The position numbers were made by a program, and so were the translations under genes. From Dyadobacter sp. CY261 (GTDB lineage: Bacteria; Bacteroidota; Bacteroidia; Cytophagales; Spirosomataceae), in contig NZ_JAKCPW010000001.1 of assembly GCF_021440085.1 (NCBI RefSeq), forward strand, positions 1,736,001 to 1,800,000: 64,000 nucleotides of DNA, read 5' to 3'. The notes beneath the pieces are model-generated. The model was not told the DNA's origin. It saw only the letters and a program-made list of their open reading frames with translations, and did not search any database. Below are positions 19,611-28,253 of the stretch, piece by piece. Numbering within the stretch: the stretch's first letter is position 1; every line of letters begins with the position of its first letter.

Positions 19611-20492
19611 ATGAGACAATTCGGCACTAACCTTCCACGACTTGCAAGCCAGTTTGCATTAATACTAACCACATTATGTACATGTGTGCAAGCGGTGGCC
19701 CAAACCTCCCAAAACAAAATCATCCCACTCTGGGAAACCGGTGCGCCCGGTTTTGAAAACAAGCGTAGCGAACCCGAGTCGGCCAAGGATTATTGGGTCA
19801 AAAATATTCATAACCCTTCGTTACAGGTTTTCACGCCTGTGGGAAAAGCGAATGGAACGGCTGTTGTTGTTTGTCCGGGTGGTGGTTTCCGGTTGCTGGT
19901 ATACAAGGCAGAGGGCGTGCAGCCAGCTGAGTATCTGGCTAAACTGGGCATTACCGTTTTTGTGTTAAAATATCGGTTGCCACGGGAAGAAGGTTCACCC
20001 TATTCGCTCGACAAGCATCCCCGCGAGGACGCGTTGCGTGCGATCAGGCAGGTGCGGAGCCGTGCGAAGGAATATGGCATCGATCCAAACCGTGTCGGAA
20101 TGCTTGGCTTTTCCGCGGGAGGCGAAGTCGTGGCCTCAGTGGCTTACGTTTCAGGCAAAGGAGACGCTAATGCGAAAGACCCTGTTGACCGTCTCGACGG
20201 AAGACCTGATTTTCAAATGCTTATTTATCCGGGGCCGCTAGGCATACCCGACAAAGTCCCGGCCGACGCGCCGCCCGCATTCCTGCTCGCCGCCAACGAC
20301 GATCCTTGCTGTGGCGTCACAACTGCGGATTTGCTTGTCAAATACCGAGAAGCCAAACGGCCCGTCGAGGCGCATCTGTACACCAAAGGCGATCACGGTT
20401 TCAACATGGGCGACCGCTCTCCTTTGCAGAGCATCAAATCGTGGCCACAGCGAATGGCCGATTGGTTATCGGACAATGGCTATTTGAAATAG
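19611..20492 (+). CDS. Secreted alpha/beta-hydrolase esterase
   Basis: A 293-residue enzyme with a signal peptide (cleavage near AVAQT). The oxyanion-hole motif VVCPGGGF is near residue 88, the nucleophile elbow GFSAGGEV near 165, the acid in LAANDDPC near 228 and the catalytic His in KGDHGFNMG near 262. This order matches the BD-FAE/acetylxylan-esterase type of serine esterases, which remove acyl groups from polysaccharides. Secretion fits that role; the true substrate is unknown. No carbohydrate gene is immediately adjacent. Confidence 0.85.
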   Translation: MRQFGTNLPRLASQFALILTTLCTCVQAVAQTSQNKIIPLWETGAPGFENKRSEPESAKDYWVKNIHNPSLQVFTPVGKANGTAVVVCPGGGFRLLVYKAEGVQPAEYLAKLGITVFVLKYRLPREEGSPYSLDKHPREDALRAIRQVRSRAKEYGIDPNRVGMLGFSAGGEVVASVAYVSGKGDANAKDPVDRLDGRPDFQMLIYPGPLGIPDKVPADAPPAFLLAANDDPCCGVTTADLLVKYREAKRPVEAHLYTKGDHGFNMGDRSPLQSIKSWPQRMADWLSDNGYLK

Positions 20493-20527
20493 AAAGATCC
20501 CGTTCACTATCTTGCATTCCGATTGAT

Positions 20528-20962
20528 ATGAACGCCGTAAAAATAGTTGTATACAACATTTCCATTCCCAAAGCTGCCGAATACCCGGCCCTCATCGAAA
20601 TCTGGGAAGCCGCCGTCCGCACGACGCACCATTTCCTGCAAGAAGCGCACATCCAGCATTTCAGATTACTGATTCTGAATGAATACTTCGCGGCAGTTGA
20701 TTTATTCTGCATCCGGGACGAGGCGGGTCAGATCATGGGATTTTCGGGACTTTCTTCGGAAATGGTCGAAATGCTATTCATCCATCCGCAACATGTTGGC
20801 AAAGGTATCGGCAAGATACTCATGCAGCATGCCGTGACGGAGTGCGGTATACGCAAGGTGGATGTCAATGAACAAAACCCTGACGCATTGGCAAATGACC
20901 AACACTGTACGGAAAGATTTCTCGTAGCAAATCCTGTTACCTTTTACAAAACCAGCGTATAA
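20528..20962 (+). CDS. GNAT-family N-acetyltransferase with an atypical C-terminus
   Basis: A 144-residue protein starting at the ATG at 20528. The GNAT core is visible: FSGLSSEMVEMLFIHPQHVG then KGIGKILMQHAV, the acetyl-CoA-binding loop (HVGKGIGK), then VDVNEQNPDAL. After that point, where the family usually continues with FYxxxGF and a final strand, this protein reads ANDQHCTERF... and stops. A late frameshift or degenerate end is likely. Acetyl acceptor unknown. Confidence 0.7.
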   Translation: MNAVKIVVYNISIPKAAEYPALIEIWEAAVRTTHHFLQEAHIQHFRLLILNEYFAAVDLFCIRDEAGQIMGFSGLSSEMVEMLFIHPQHVGKGIGKILMQHAVTECGIRKVDVNEQNPDALANDQHCTERFLVANPVTFYKTSV

Positions 20963-21046
20963 ATGATGGATGCCTGCTTGCTTGTCATCCGAAAAAATAT
21001 TTACATATGCCGCTGACACATTAAACGTAAAATTCACATCTGAGCT

Positions 21047-21403
21047 ATGGAACTTAAACCAATCAAAAACGAGGCTGAATACGACCATCTATTGGAATGG
21101 ATCGATAGTCAATTCGATAATCCTCCTATTCCTGATAGCGCGGAAGGCAACAAACTGCAAATTGTATTGCTTTTGGTCAAAGCATATGAAGATGCACATT
21201 ATCCCATCCCAGCGCCAGACCCGATCGACGCCATTAAAATAAAAATGGACGAAAAAGGCCTGAAAAGTAAAGATTTGGCTGAATGGGTCGGAAGCAAGAG
21301 TTATGTCTCCGCGCTTTTGAACCGCAAAAAACCGCTTACACTAAAATTGGCCAGGCTTTTTCATGAAAAACTAGGTATTCCGGCGCAGGTATTGCTTAGC
21401 TAA
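21047..21403 (+). CDS. HigA-like helix-turn-helix antitoxin without an adjacent toxin gene
   Basis: A 118-residue protein with an N-terminal helical extension (ELKPIKNEAEYDHLLEWID) typical of HigA proteins fused to a C-terminal HTH (about 65-118: KMDEKGLKSKDLAEWVG, SALLNRKKPLTLKLARLFHEKLGIP). HigA represses its own operon and neutralises a HigB/RelE toxin usually encoded just upstream. Only 84 bases separate it from the acetyltransferase, with no toxin reading frame, so it appears to be an orphan. It ends 4 bases into the convergent SRPBCC gene. Confidence 0.8.
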   Translation: MELKPIKNEAEYDHLLEWIDSQFDNPPIPDSAEGNKLQIVLLLVKAYEDAHYPIPAPDPIDAIKIKMDEKGLKSKDLAEWVGSKSYVSALLNRKKPLTLKLARLFHEKLGIPAQVLLS

Positions 21404-21882
21404 AATTCCCGCTCCTGATAAGGCAACCCTTCCCCTTTCTCGCAATAATCTTTCAAACTCAGCAAAAACATCGCCCAATTATAATTGCACCATTGATAAA
21501 ATTCGGTGAGTTCGCGCCAGTTGAAATGCTTCAAAACGACGGCTGTGATGCCGTTTTTCCTTTCGAACAATTCAAATGAAACGCCGGTACCAATCCACTC
21601 AGGGTCGGAATCGGTGCAGAGCCATTCGATGCGCGTATTTTCCATGAGTTCGGTAATTTTCATTAAAACACGGTCGTCTTTTCCGAAGCCGAAGTCGCTG
21701 ATGGCACCGACCTCGTTTTGAACGGTCAGGTCGGTGGTCCAGATGTTTCCGAGACCTTCCCTGGTCGTGAGTGCCTCGTAGACTTTTGAAATGGGGGCCT
21801 TAATGTAGTTGATGTGTTCGATTTTTTCCACTGTTGTTTCTATTGAGCTATGATAATGCAGCAAAGTTAGCGTCATGGTCAA
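21400..21882 (-). CDS. SRPBCC (AHSA1-type) domain protein
   Basis: A 160-residue protein of the START/Bet v1-like superfamily. The opening strand-helix EHINYIKAPISKVYEALT and the final helix FYQWCNYNWAMFLLSLKDYCE are typical of AHSA1-type proteins, which bind hydrophobic ligands. The ATG at 21882 is used; a GTG at 21831 would give the more usual family length. It overlaps the end of the convergent HigA-like gene by four bases. Ligand unknown. Confidence 0.82.
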   Translation of the reverse strand: MTMTLTLLHYHSSIETTVEKIEHINYIKAPISKVYEALTTREGLGNIWTTDLTVQNEVGAISDFGFGKDDRVLMKITELMENTRIEWLCTDSDPEWIGTGVSFELFERKNGITAVVLKHFNWRELTEFYQWCNYNWAMFLLSLKDYCEKGEGLPYQEREF

Positions 21883-22255
21883 TGACGTGTGTCGGGGAAA
21901 TGGGACATTTGAGGGGTTGTTCCAGCCAAGTTGGCGTTTACTTTGCTGTTACATGCCTGACGGCATTTTTGATTATGTTGCATTTGTGGCTTTTACCAAT
22001 ATTACGTGCCTGACGGCACTTCACTTATTGCACTTACTTCTCCGAATTGGAAGCAACTAAAATAAACGCCACACCCAAAGTCCAATCGTGCCAAGTCGTG
22101 CTAGCGACGTAATATTGGTAAAAAACCACGTTTTCTCTCAAACGCCAAATCCCATGGGGATGCAACAACAAATCAATCGCAACGCCGATCGCCCATGAGT
22201 CAAATCTTAACGGATCAAACATCACTCGATTAGACCCGCGTCAAACGCCTCTGCG
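21883..22255. repeat. REP-like palindromic repeat cluster
   Basis: This gene-free stretch has two near-identical hairpins, ATGCCTGACGGCAT (21953-21966) and GTGCCTGACGGCAC (22006-22019), each a 5-bp stem around TGAC. A perfect 17-bp inverted repeat (21991-22007, TTTTACCAATATTACGT, and its complement at 22107-22123) encloses about 100 bases. The short frames across it translate as FTNITCL or FYQYYVAS, peptides I associate with spurious frames over dispersed Bacteroidota repeats. It probably belongs to a genome-wide repeat family; only one cluster is visible here. Confidence 0.65.
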
Positions 22256-24517
22256 TCAAATATCAACACCGCCTCGCAAATACTCCGCCGTCAGCGATTC
22301 TTTCGATTTCAACAGGTCCGCAGGCGTACCTTCAAACAAAATCTGCCCACCCTTATGCCCGCCTTCCGGGCCGAGGTCGATGATCCAGTCGGCATGCTTC
22401 ATCACTTCGGTGTTGTGCTCAATGACAATGACTGAATTCCCCTGGTCGACGAGGTGATCAATGATTTCGAGCAAATGGCCTGTATCCGACATGTGCAGGC
22501 CTGTTGTCGGCTCATCCATGACGTAGATCGTTCCACTTTTATGGATCTCGCCGGCAAGCTTGATCCGCTGGCATTCACCGCCGGATAAGGTGCTTAATGG
22601 CTGTCCCAACGTCAGATAGTTGAGCCCTACCTGGTTCATGGCGGTTAGTTTGTGAACAATGTCTTTGGTTTTGAAAAACGTCAATGCTTCCTCCACAGGC
22701 ATATCCAGTATGTCGGTAATCGACTTTCCATTCACTTTATATTCCAAAACCTCGGGTTTGAAGCGCTTGCCTTCACATGTTTCGCAAACGGTTTTAACGG
22801 GTTCCAGAAACGCCAGGTCCGTGAAGATAAACCCTAAACCCTGACATTCAGGACAAGCGCCGTCGGAATTGAAACTGAATAGCGACGCACTTACCTTATT
22901 GGTTTTACCAAATAACTTACGGATGTCATCCATAATACCAGTATAGGTCGCCGGATTCGAACGGATCGACGTACCAACAGCTGATTGATCGATCACAATC
23001 GCCTCGGGATGTTGCGAAAGGAAAACGCCATTGATGAGCGAACTTTTGCCGGAGCCAGCCACGCCGGTTACCACCGTGAATACACCGGTGGGAATCTCTA
23101 CCGATACGTTTTTGAGGTTATGCCGCTTGGCATTCTTTACTTTCAATGCGCCGGTTGCTTGTCTGAATGCCGGCTTCACCCGCAAATCCCGCTTAATGAA
23201 CTGTCCGGTTAAAGTCTTTGCACTAAGCAGGCCTTTATAATCACCCTGGTAAACGATCTCGCCACCACCGGCGCCGGCTTTAGGGCCTACATCCACCACA
23301 TGATCGGCCACCCGGATCACGTCGGGGTCGTGCTCCACTACGAGAATGGTATTGCCTTTATCACGCAGCTTTTGGAGTAACTCATTCAACCTGTGCACAT
23401 CACGTGGATGCAAACCAATGCTCGGCTCGTCGAAAATGTAGATAATGTCGATCAGGCTGCTATTCAGGTGCTTCACCATTTTGATCCGCTGTGATTCACC
23501 GCCGGACAAGGTGCCTGTTTCGCGATCGAGGCTCAGGTAACCCAGGCCAATGTCGACCAAATGCTCCAAACGCTCGGTCAGCGTATCGATCATCGGTTTC
23601 GAAACCGGGTCGTGGATCTCGCGTATGATCTTGACAAGTTCGGCCACTTCCATCGCCGACATTTCCGCGATGTTCATTCCATTAATCCGGCAGTCGAGCG
23701 CCTTTTTGTTCAGGCGAGCGCCCTTGCACGAGGGACAATCCCCCATTTTAAGAAATCGTTCGACCTTTTTGACAGTCTTTTCCGAAATCTCACTGCTGTC
23801 CTTCTGAATGTACAGCCGGTTAAATTTATCGACCAGCCCCTCATATTTCGTATCGAACACCATGCCATTGTAATTGGATTCATACGTGCCCTTCCCGTAG
23901 AGTAATGTGTGCATTTCTTCATCCGAGTAATCTTCAAGCTTCTTCTCATTATCGAGCATGCCCGAAAAAGTGTAGGCTTTCCAATACCAGGTGCCGACCG
24001 CGAAAACAGGAAACAGGATCGCGCCTTCATTCAATGATTTGGAAGGATCGAGAAATTTCTCAAGATCTATCTCTACTTTTTTACCCAAACCATTACACTC
24101 CGGGCACATTCCCGCGGGATCGTTGAAAGAAAATGCATTGGAAAAACCGGCGTGTGGCTGGCCTAGTCTTGAAAATAGTAACCTCAAAACTGCCGAGATA
24201 TCGGTAATCGTCCCCATGGTCGAGCGGGAGTTACCACCGAGACGCTTCTGGTCGATGACGATCGAAGTTGAGAGGTTTTCGATCGCATCAGCGTCCGGCT
24301 GACTAATGCGTGGCAGGCGGTTACGGATAAACATGCTGAAAGTTTCATTCAGCTGACGCTGTGCTTCTGCGCCAATGGTGTCAAAAACAATGGAGGATTT
24401 TCCTGAACCGGACACCCCGGTGAAGATGGTGATTTTCCGCTTTGGAATATCGAGTGAAACATTTTTGAGATTATTTTCCCTTGCTCCGCGGATGCGGATG
24501 TACTCCTGCTGGCTCAT
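22256..24517 (-). CDS. Short UvrA-like ABC ATPase
   Basis: A 753-residue protein of the UvrA family with two ATP sites: Walker A GVSGSGKSS near residue 34 and GVAGSGKSS near 490, and two signatures (TLSGGESQRI and TLSGGECQRI). Zinc-finger cysteines appear as CPECNGLG, CPSCKGAR, CPECQGLG and CETCEG. Canonical UvrA is about 940 residues; this one is shorter and probably lacks the UvrB-interaction insertion, like UvrA2/DrrC-type proteins linked to drug tolerance rather than general excision repair. The start at 24517 (MSQQEYIRIRG) matches the family; upstream codons to 24571 are excluded. Confidence 0.9.
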   Translation of the reverse strand: MSQQEYIRIRGARENNLKNVSLDIPKRKITIFTGVSGSGKSSIVFDTIGAEAQRQLNETFSMFIRNRLPRISQPDADAIENLSTSIVIDQKRLGGNSRSTMGTITDISAVLRLLFSRLGQPHAGFSNAFSFNDPAGMCPECNGLGKKVEIDLEKFLDPSKSLNEGAILFPVFAVGTWYWKAYTFSGMLDNEKKLEDYSDEEMHTLLYGKGTYESNYNGMVFDTKYEGLVDKFNRLYIQKDSSEISEKTVKKVERFLKMGDCPSCKGARLNKKALDCRINGMNIAEMSAMEVAELVKIIREIHDPVSKPMIDTLTERLEHLVDIGLGYLSLDRETGTLSGGESQRIKMVKHLNSSLIDIIYIFDEPSIGLHPRDVHRLNELLQKLRDKGNTILVVEHDPDVIRVADHVVDVGPKAGAGGGEIVYQGDYKGLLSAKTLTGQFIKRDLRVKPAFRQATGALKVKNAKRHNLKNVSVEIPTGVFTVVTGVAGSGKSSLINGVFLSQHPEAIVIDQSAVGTSIRSNPATYTGIMDDIRKLFGKTNKVSASLFSFNSDGACPECQGLGFIFTDLAFLEPVKTVCETCEGKRFKPEVLEYKVNGKSITDILDMPVEEALTFFKTKDIVHKLTAMNQVGLNYLTLGQPLSTLSGGECQRIKLAGEIHKSGTIYVMDEPTTGLHMSDTGHLLEIIDHLVDQGNSVIVIEHNTEVMKHADWIIDLGPEGGHKGGQILFEGTPADLLKSKESLTAEYLRGGVDI

Positions 24518-24544
24518 AGGTTTGGATTTGAAGTGGTGAAGTGT

Positions 24545-24592
24545 AATGAGTGAATGAGAGAGTCTTTTCACTCATTGACTCATTCACTCATT
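24545..24592. repeat. Long hairpin between two minus-strand genes
   Basis: A perfect 14-bp inverted repeat, AATGAGTGAATGAG (24545-24558) and CTCATTCACTCATT (24579-24592), with a 20-base loop that contains a further CACTCATTGACT copy. The repeated motif is TCATTCAC/GTGAATGA. It lies between the PhnB-like gene stop and the UvrA-like gene start and may serve as a terminator or regulatory hairpin. It lacks a strong T-run on the minus strand. Confidence 0.6.
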
Positions 24593-24634
24593 AAAAGCGC
24601 CCTCCGTCGCAAACATAACCAAAAAGCATTTCCC

Positions 24635-25045
24635 TCAGGAAGCACTTCCGGCAGAAAAAATCCACTGAACCGCGTAACGATCTGTGAGTGTGGCCCATTG
24701 ACCTTTGAGAATATCCGGCGAAAGCGGCGCGGTGACTTCACCTTTTTGAGCGAGCCTTGTGAATACCGATTTCAACTGCTCGGGTGCTGTAATACTGATC
24801 CACAGCGAAATGGCGCTGCCGATAGCCCCCCCTTCGTCCCCGCCAAGATCGGATGCAAAGAGCCGGACGTGCTCCGACACCAGGCTCGCATGCAGCACCA
24901 GTCGGCGTATCTCGCGGGGAAACTGCTTCCCGTCGGGCGTATCGCCCAGGTACGTGAAATGCAGCTGCCCCCCAAAACATGACTGATAAAAATGCATCGC
25001 CTCGCTGCAATTACCGTTGAATGTAAGGAAGGGGTATATCGCCAT
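24635..25045 (-). CDS. PhnB-like VOC-family protein
   Basis: A 136-residue protein of the vicinal-oxygen-chelate fold, PhnB/YjdN subgroup: it opens with YPFLTFNGNCSEAMHFYQ and ends TDRYAVQWIFS, the two ends of the beta-alpha-beta-beta-beta modules. The annotated start at 25045 matches the family; the frame extends to 25084 but only across a polar leader. Function is unknown, as for most of this family. It follows a second PhnB-like gene by 7 bases, so the two form an operon. Confidence 0.85.
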   Translation of the reverse strand: MAIYPFLTFNGNCSEAMHFYQSCFGGQLHFTYLGDTPDGKQFPREIRRLVLHASLVSEHVRLFASDLGGDEGGAIGSAISLWISITAPEQLKSVFTRLAQKGEVTAPLSPDILKGQWATLTDRYAVQWIFSAGSAS

Positions 25046-25052
25046 GCTATTG

Positions 25053-25544
25053 TTATTCGTTATAAGCGCGGTCCAGCTCGGCAATATCGAGCTTGCGCAT
25101 GCCCATCACCGCCTGGAACATCTGTCCGGCACGTTTCGGATCGCCATTGGATAACCGTTCGCCCAGCATAGCAGGCACGATCTGCCACGACAACCCGAAC
25201 TTGTCTTTCAGCCAGCCGCATTGGCTTTCTTCCCCACCGTCGGATGTGAGGGTGTTCCAGTAAAGGTCAATTTCCTCCTGATCTTTGCAGGACACAAAAA
25301 ACGAAACCGACTCGTTGAACTTGAATTGCGGACCGGCATCGAACATATGCAGCGTCAATCCCTTGATTTCGATAGTACCCATCATCACCTGGTCAGCCGG
25401 AAAGGGGCTGCCCTCTCCCCACTTCTTAATTGTCTTGATCTGAGAATCGGGAAAGAGCCGGGTATAAAGGTTCATAGCCTCTTCTGCCTGGCCATCGAAC
25501 CATAGAAACGGGGTAATACCTTGTGTAGTTGATAAATCGCTCAT
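25053..25544 (-). CDS. PhnB-like VOC-family protein (second copy)
   Basis: A 163-residue VOC protein: GITPFLWFDGQAEEAMNLY at the start, GLTLHMFDAGP in the middle, and KDKFGLSWQIVP near residue 120. A C-terminal RAGQMFQAVMGMRKLDIAEL extension is typical of '3-demethylubiquinone 3-methyltransferase-like' proteins, a misleading family name. The start at 25544 is favoured over the open frame to 25733, which would run into the divergent GlxA gene. The spacing to the adjacent copy indicates joint transcription. Confidence 0.86.
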   Translation of the reverse strand: MSDLSTTQGITPFLWFDGQAEEAMNLYTRLFPDSQIKTIKKWGEGSPFPADQVMMGTIEIKGLTLHMFDAGPQFKFNESVSFFVSCKDQEEIDLYWNTLTSDGGEESQCGWLKDKFGLSWQIVPAMLGERLSNGDPKRAGQMFQAVMGMRKLDIAELDRAYNE

Positions 25545-25724
25545 TGTTTTGAATGTTGAAGGTGAATGGTTTGGATAAAAATAGCTTTTAGTTTGTTGAT
25601 CGATTGACATTACAAATTTGGCTGGTTGAAAAGAAATAAATGGGGTGCAAATGCGCCGATCCAGAGGGGTAAAAATGCCAAGTGAATATTTTCCTATATT
25701 TACACTTCTAAATCCAGATTCGTT

Positions 25725-26696
25725 ATGAAGCATATCTCGGTATATGTCCCCCAGTGTTCCTACATCGAAGCGGTTTCACCTGCTTACCGGCTTTTCAACA
25801 CAGCCAATGATTTTCTGAAGGCATCGGGAAAAGAACCGAAATTCAACGTCGAATTCGTTGGCCTCAGCCATGATATCAAGGCACAGGATGGTGAATACAC
25901 AATCCGTATCAACAAGCTGTTAAGCGAAATAAATAAAACGGACCTCGTCATAATTCCCGCATTGTGCGGTAACCTCCGCGATTCCGTAGAGCTGGATCGC
26001 CCGGCCATTCCGTGGATGCTCGAAATGCATAAAAGCGGCTCTGAAATCGCTTCACTTTGCCTGGGCGCATTCCTGCTGGGAGCTACCGGTTTGCTCGATG
26101 GCCGTAAGTGCTCCACGCACTGGGCTTATTATGAGGATTTTAAAGAAATTTACCCGCAAATCGAAGTCGTGGATGGCACCATTATCACCGACGAGGGCAA
26201 GGTTTATTCGAGCGGCGGTGCCAACTCCATCTGGAACCTGCTGATTTACATTCTCGAAAAATACACCAGCCGCGACATCGCAATTCTGGCCGCAAAATAT
26301 TTCGCGATCGATATCGACCGCGATAACCAGCGCGCATTCACGATTTTTAAAGGACAAAAGAACCACAACGACGACGGCATTCTCGCCGCACAGGTTTTTA
26401 TCGAGAACAACTACACGGAAAAACTGACGATTACCGAACTTGCCGATATCGCCAGTGTAAGCCGCCGGAGTTTTGAACGGCGTTTCAAAACTGCCACCAA
26501 CAACACTATTAATGAATACGTCCGCCGTGTGCGTGTGGAGGCAGCGAAACGCAGCTTCGAAGTGTCGCGCAAGAACGTTACGGAGGTGATGTACGACGTC
26601 GGTTATACAGACACAAAGGCATTCAGGGATGTTTTCAAAAAGGTAACAGGTCTCACACCGATCGAGTATCGAAACAAATACAGCAAAGAAAACTGA
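25725..26696 (+). CDS. GlxA-type AraC-family transcriptional regulator
   Basis: A 323-residue regulator with an N-terminal DJ-1/PfpI domain (residues 1-190; the nucleophile-elbow-like SLCLGAFLLGATG is near 110) and two C-terminal AraC helix-turn-helix units (about 225-320; LTITELADIASVSRRSFERRF and VTEVMYDVGYTDTKAFRDVF). The first domain probably senses a small ligand. It is divergent from the PhnB-like pair, with about 180 bases between start codons, and is a plausible regulator of them (inference). A terminator follows immediately. Confidence 0.92.
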   Translation: MKHISVYVPQCSYIEAVSPAYRLFNTANDFLKASGKEPKFNVEFVGLSHDIKAQDGEYTIRINKLLSEINKTDLVIIPALCGNLRDSVELDRPAIPWMLEMHKSGSEIASLCLGAFLLGATGLLDGRKCSTHWAYYEDFKEIYPQIEVVDGTIITDEGKVYSSGGANSIWNLLIYILEKYTSRDIAILAAKYFAIDIDRDNQRAFTIFKGQKNHNDDGILAAQVFIENNYTEKLTITELADIASVSRRSFERRFKTATNNTINEYVRRVRVEAAKRSFEVSRKNVTEVMYDVGYTDTKAFRDVFKKVTGLTPIEYRNKYSKEN

Positions 26697-26699
26697 TAG

Positions 26700-26719
26700 C
26701 GGCCTCCGGGCCGTTTTTT
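26700..26719 (+). terminator. Rho-independent terminator after the GlxA-type regulator
   Basis: CGGCC (26700-26704), loop TCCG, GGCCG (26709-26713), followed by six T residues. It begins four bases after the regulator stop codon. Confidence 0.85.
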
Positions 26720-26854
26720 ATTGAATGGCAACGCGCTAAGCGGTTGTTTATCAAATAGAAGCAATGATTTGCCGGTAGCTCATTTTATTTGCAACCTCTT
26801 GTACTTCTGCGCACTTTTGCACCGCCATTTTTAAAATCGAACCAATTTATTGTT

Positions 26855-27355
26855 ATGCCAAAATCCATTTTGATCATCGTGCTTGCCTGCATGATCGGTT
26901 CCGCACATGCCCATTGCATCCATCCGGTTATGAAAAGTAAAATTGCCTACACCGAGACTGTCGATTGCGGCAGTGTCTCGCTTACCGACATTTTCAGACG
27001 CGCCCGGTTATGGGCCAGCCAGTCGGCCCCCGACAACAAAACGCTTGTCGATGATAAAGAAACCGGCGACTTCGTGACGCAGGGAAATATTACCATTACC
27101 ATCCCGAGATCTGAAAACAGCGCCGGTGGTATTTTCAAATTCGCATATGTTCTTTCGGTGGAGTGCGCCAACCGCAAATACCGCGCCACGGTCGCCAATG
27201 TGGAATATCAGGACGGCAACGGCGGCCACACTATACCGATGGAAGCTTTCAGCCAAAAAAGCGAGAACAAGGCCGCTGCCACTGAACTGGAAAACAAATT
27301 GAAGGAAATGCTGGCCGACCTGCAAACGAACGTCAAGGACTACAAGCCGTTCTAA
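26855..27355 (+). CDS. Secreted DUF4468-like protein
   Basis: A 166-residue protein with a signal peptide (MPKSILIIVLACMIG..., cleavage near AHAH). The mature part resembles DUF4468: an early ...FRRARLWAS helix, a central strand pair (NITITIPR, FKFAYVLSVEC) and a final YRATVANVEYQ strand before a charged helix. The family is common and uncharacterised in Bacteroidota. The ATG at 26855 is preferred to the upstream frame because it gives the signal peptide. The next gene starts 2 bases after its stop. Confidence 0.75.
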   Translation: MPKSILIIVLACMIGSAHAHCIHPVMKSKIAYTETVDCGSVSLTDIFRRARLWASQSAPDNKTLVDDKETGDFVTQGNITITIPRSENSAGGIFKFAYVLSVECANRKYRATVANVEYQDGNGGHTIPMEAFSQKSENKAAATELENKLKEMLADLQTNVKDYKPF

Positions 27356-27357
27356 CA

Positions 27358-27762
27358 ATGAATACCAACCGCATTACAACGTTTCTCCTCGGTCCTGAAC
27401 TTTCCTGGTTTTTAATGTACGGGCTTACCCTACTCCTGGTTGCGCCCAATCAGCCAGCAACCGAAGCCGGTAATATCCGGCTCGAGAGCCTAGCATGGTA
27501 CACCATTTTTTCGGCGATCATCATCTCATTTGCACCTTTATACTGGTCACAAAGCGGACTGGGCTGGATGATGCTCCGCATTGGCATTGCCGGTCTAGCA
27601 GGGATCGTATCACTCAGCACCGCATTTTGTGCTGCCATTAATTACCATGACTCGCGTAATTCCGGCGTCGGCACGTTATGGATGATGCTGGTGATCTTCG
27701 GGTCGATCTTTCTTTTTCTGGGCATGATCTGCGTGAGCTTGTATATGAAATTCAAATCCTGA
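27358..27762 (+). CDS. Small four-helix membrane protein
   Basis: A 134-residue protein with four predicted membrane helices and short loops. No family is recognised. It lies between a secreted DUF4468-like protein and a DUF3592-like membrane protein with spacings of 2 and 8 bases, so the three are probably one operon. Function unknown. Confidence 0.65.
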   Translation: MNTNRITTFLLGPELSWFLMYGLTLLLVAPNQPATEAGNIRLESLAWYTIFSAIIISFAPLYWSQSGLGWMMLRIGIAGLAGIVSLSTAFCAAINYHDSRNSGVGTLWMMLVIFGSIFLFLGMICVSLYMKFKS

Positions 27763-27770
27763 CATGTCAA

Positions 27771-28214
27771 ATGGAGCATAGCAAGGGCGTCCCTGGTTTC
27801 GAGTTGTTCATCTTGCTTTTCTTCACCATCGGCTCGGTATTCGCAGTGATATCGTATACTATTTACCGTAACAGCCGTAACCTGATCGAAAACGGGATAG
27901 AAACAAAAGGAATCGTCATCGATCTGCACCGGCTGAAACCCCGGGAATATCCATTGGCCCCGTCTATTCGCTTCTTTACAAAAGAAGGGACCGGGCGGGT
28001 GTTCCATAGCTCGGAAGCACGCAACCCGCCAGCCTACCAGGTCGGAGAGGAAGTCACGCTTCACTACGATCCCAAAGATCCGGACAATGTCCATTTACAA
28101 GGCAATTACCTGCTTGTTTATGTTTTTGGCGGAATGGGAGCAGTGTTCTGGCTGTTCTCGATATGGAGCGTTGGTTCGGCAGTAAAAGCCGTATTCCAAT
28201 GGCTTTTCGATTAA
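27771..28214 (+). CDS. DUF3592-like membrane protein
   Basis: A 147-residue protein: one N-terminal helix (residues 10-30), a soluble middle region and a C-terminal helix (115-140). The soluble part has ETKGIVIDL and GEEVTLHYDPKDPDNVHL, the strand pattern and YDPxDP motif of DUF3592. The family is uncharacterised. The start at 27771 gives the usual topology; the frame is open upstream inside the preceding gene. It ends in a bidirectional terminator. Confidence 0.78.
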   Translation: MEHSKGVPGFELFILLFFTIGSVFAVISYTIYRNSRNLIENGIETKGIVIDLHRLKPREYPLAPSIRFFTKEGTGRVFHSSEARNPPAYQVGEEVTLHYDPKDPDNVHLQGNYLLVYVFGGMGAVFWLFSIWSVGSAVKAVFQWLFD

Positions 28215-28221
28215 TTCACAA

Positions 28222-28253
28222 AATCAAAAAAGGGCGTTCGGCCCTTTTTGATT
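28222..28253. terminator. Bidirectional terminator
   Basis: AAAAAGGGC and its complement GCCCTTTTT enclose the loop GTTCG (28236-28240), with A- and T-rich flanks on both sides. It lies between the ends of the rightward DUF3592-like gene and the leftward DUF1501 gene and can end both transcripts. Confidence 0.85.

Noticed and set aside
20963..21046. A HigB/RelE toxin gene upstream of the HigA-like gene
   Set aside because: Only 84 bases are available and no frame resembles a toxin; the antitoxin seems to be an orphan.
21875..22225. Short frames on both strands in the gap before the UvrA-like gene
   Set aside because: They cover the palindromic repeats and resemble peptides repeatedly predicted over such repeats.
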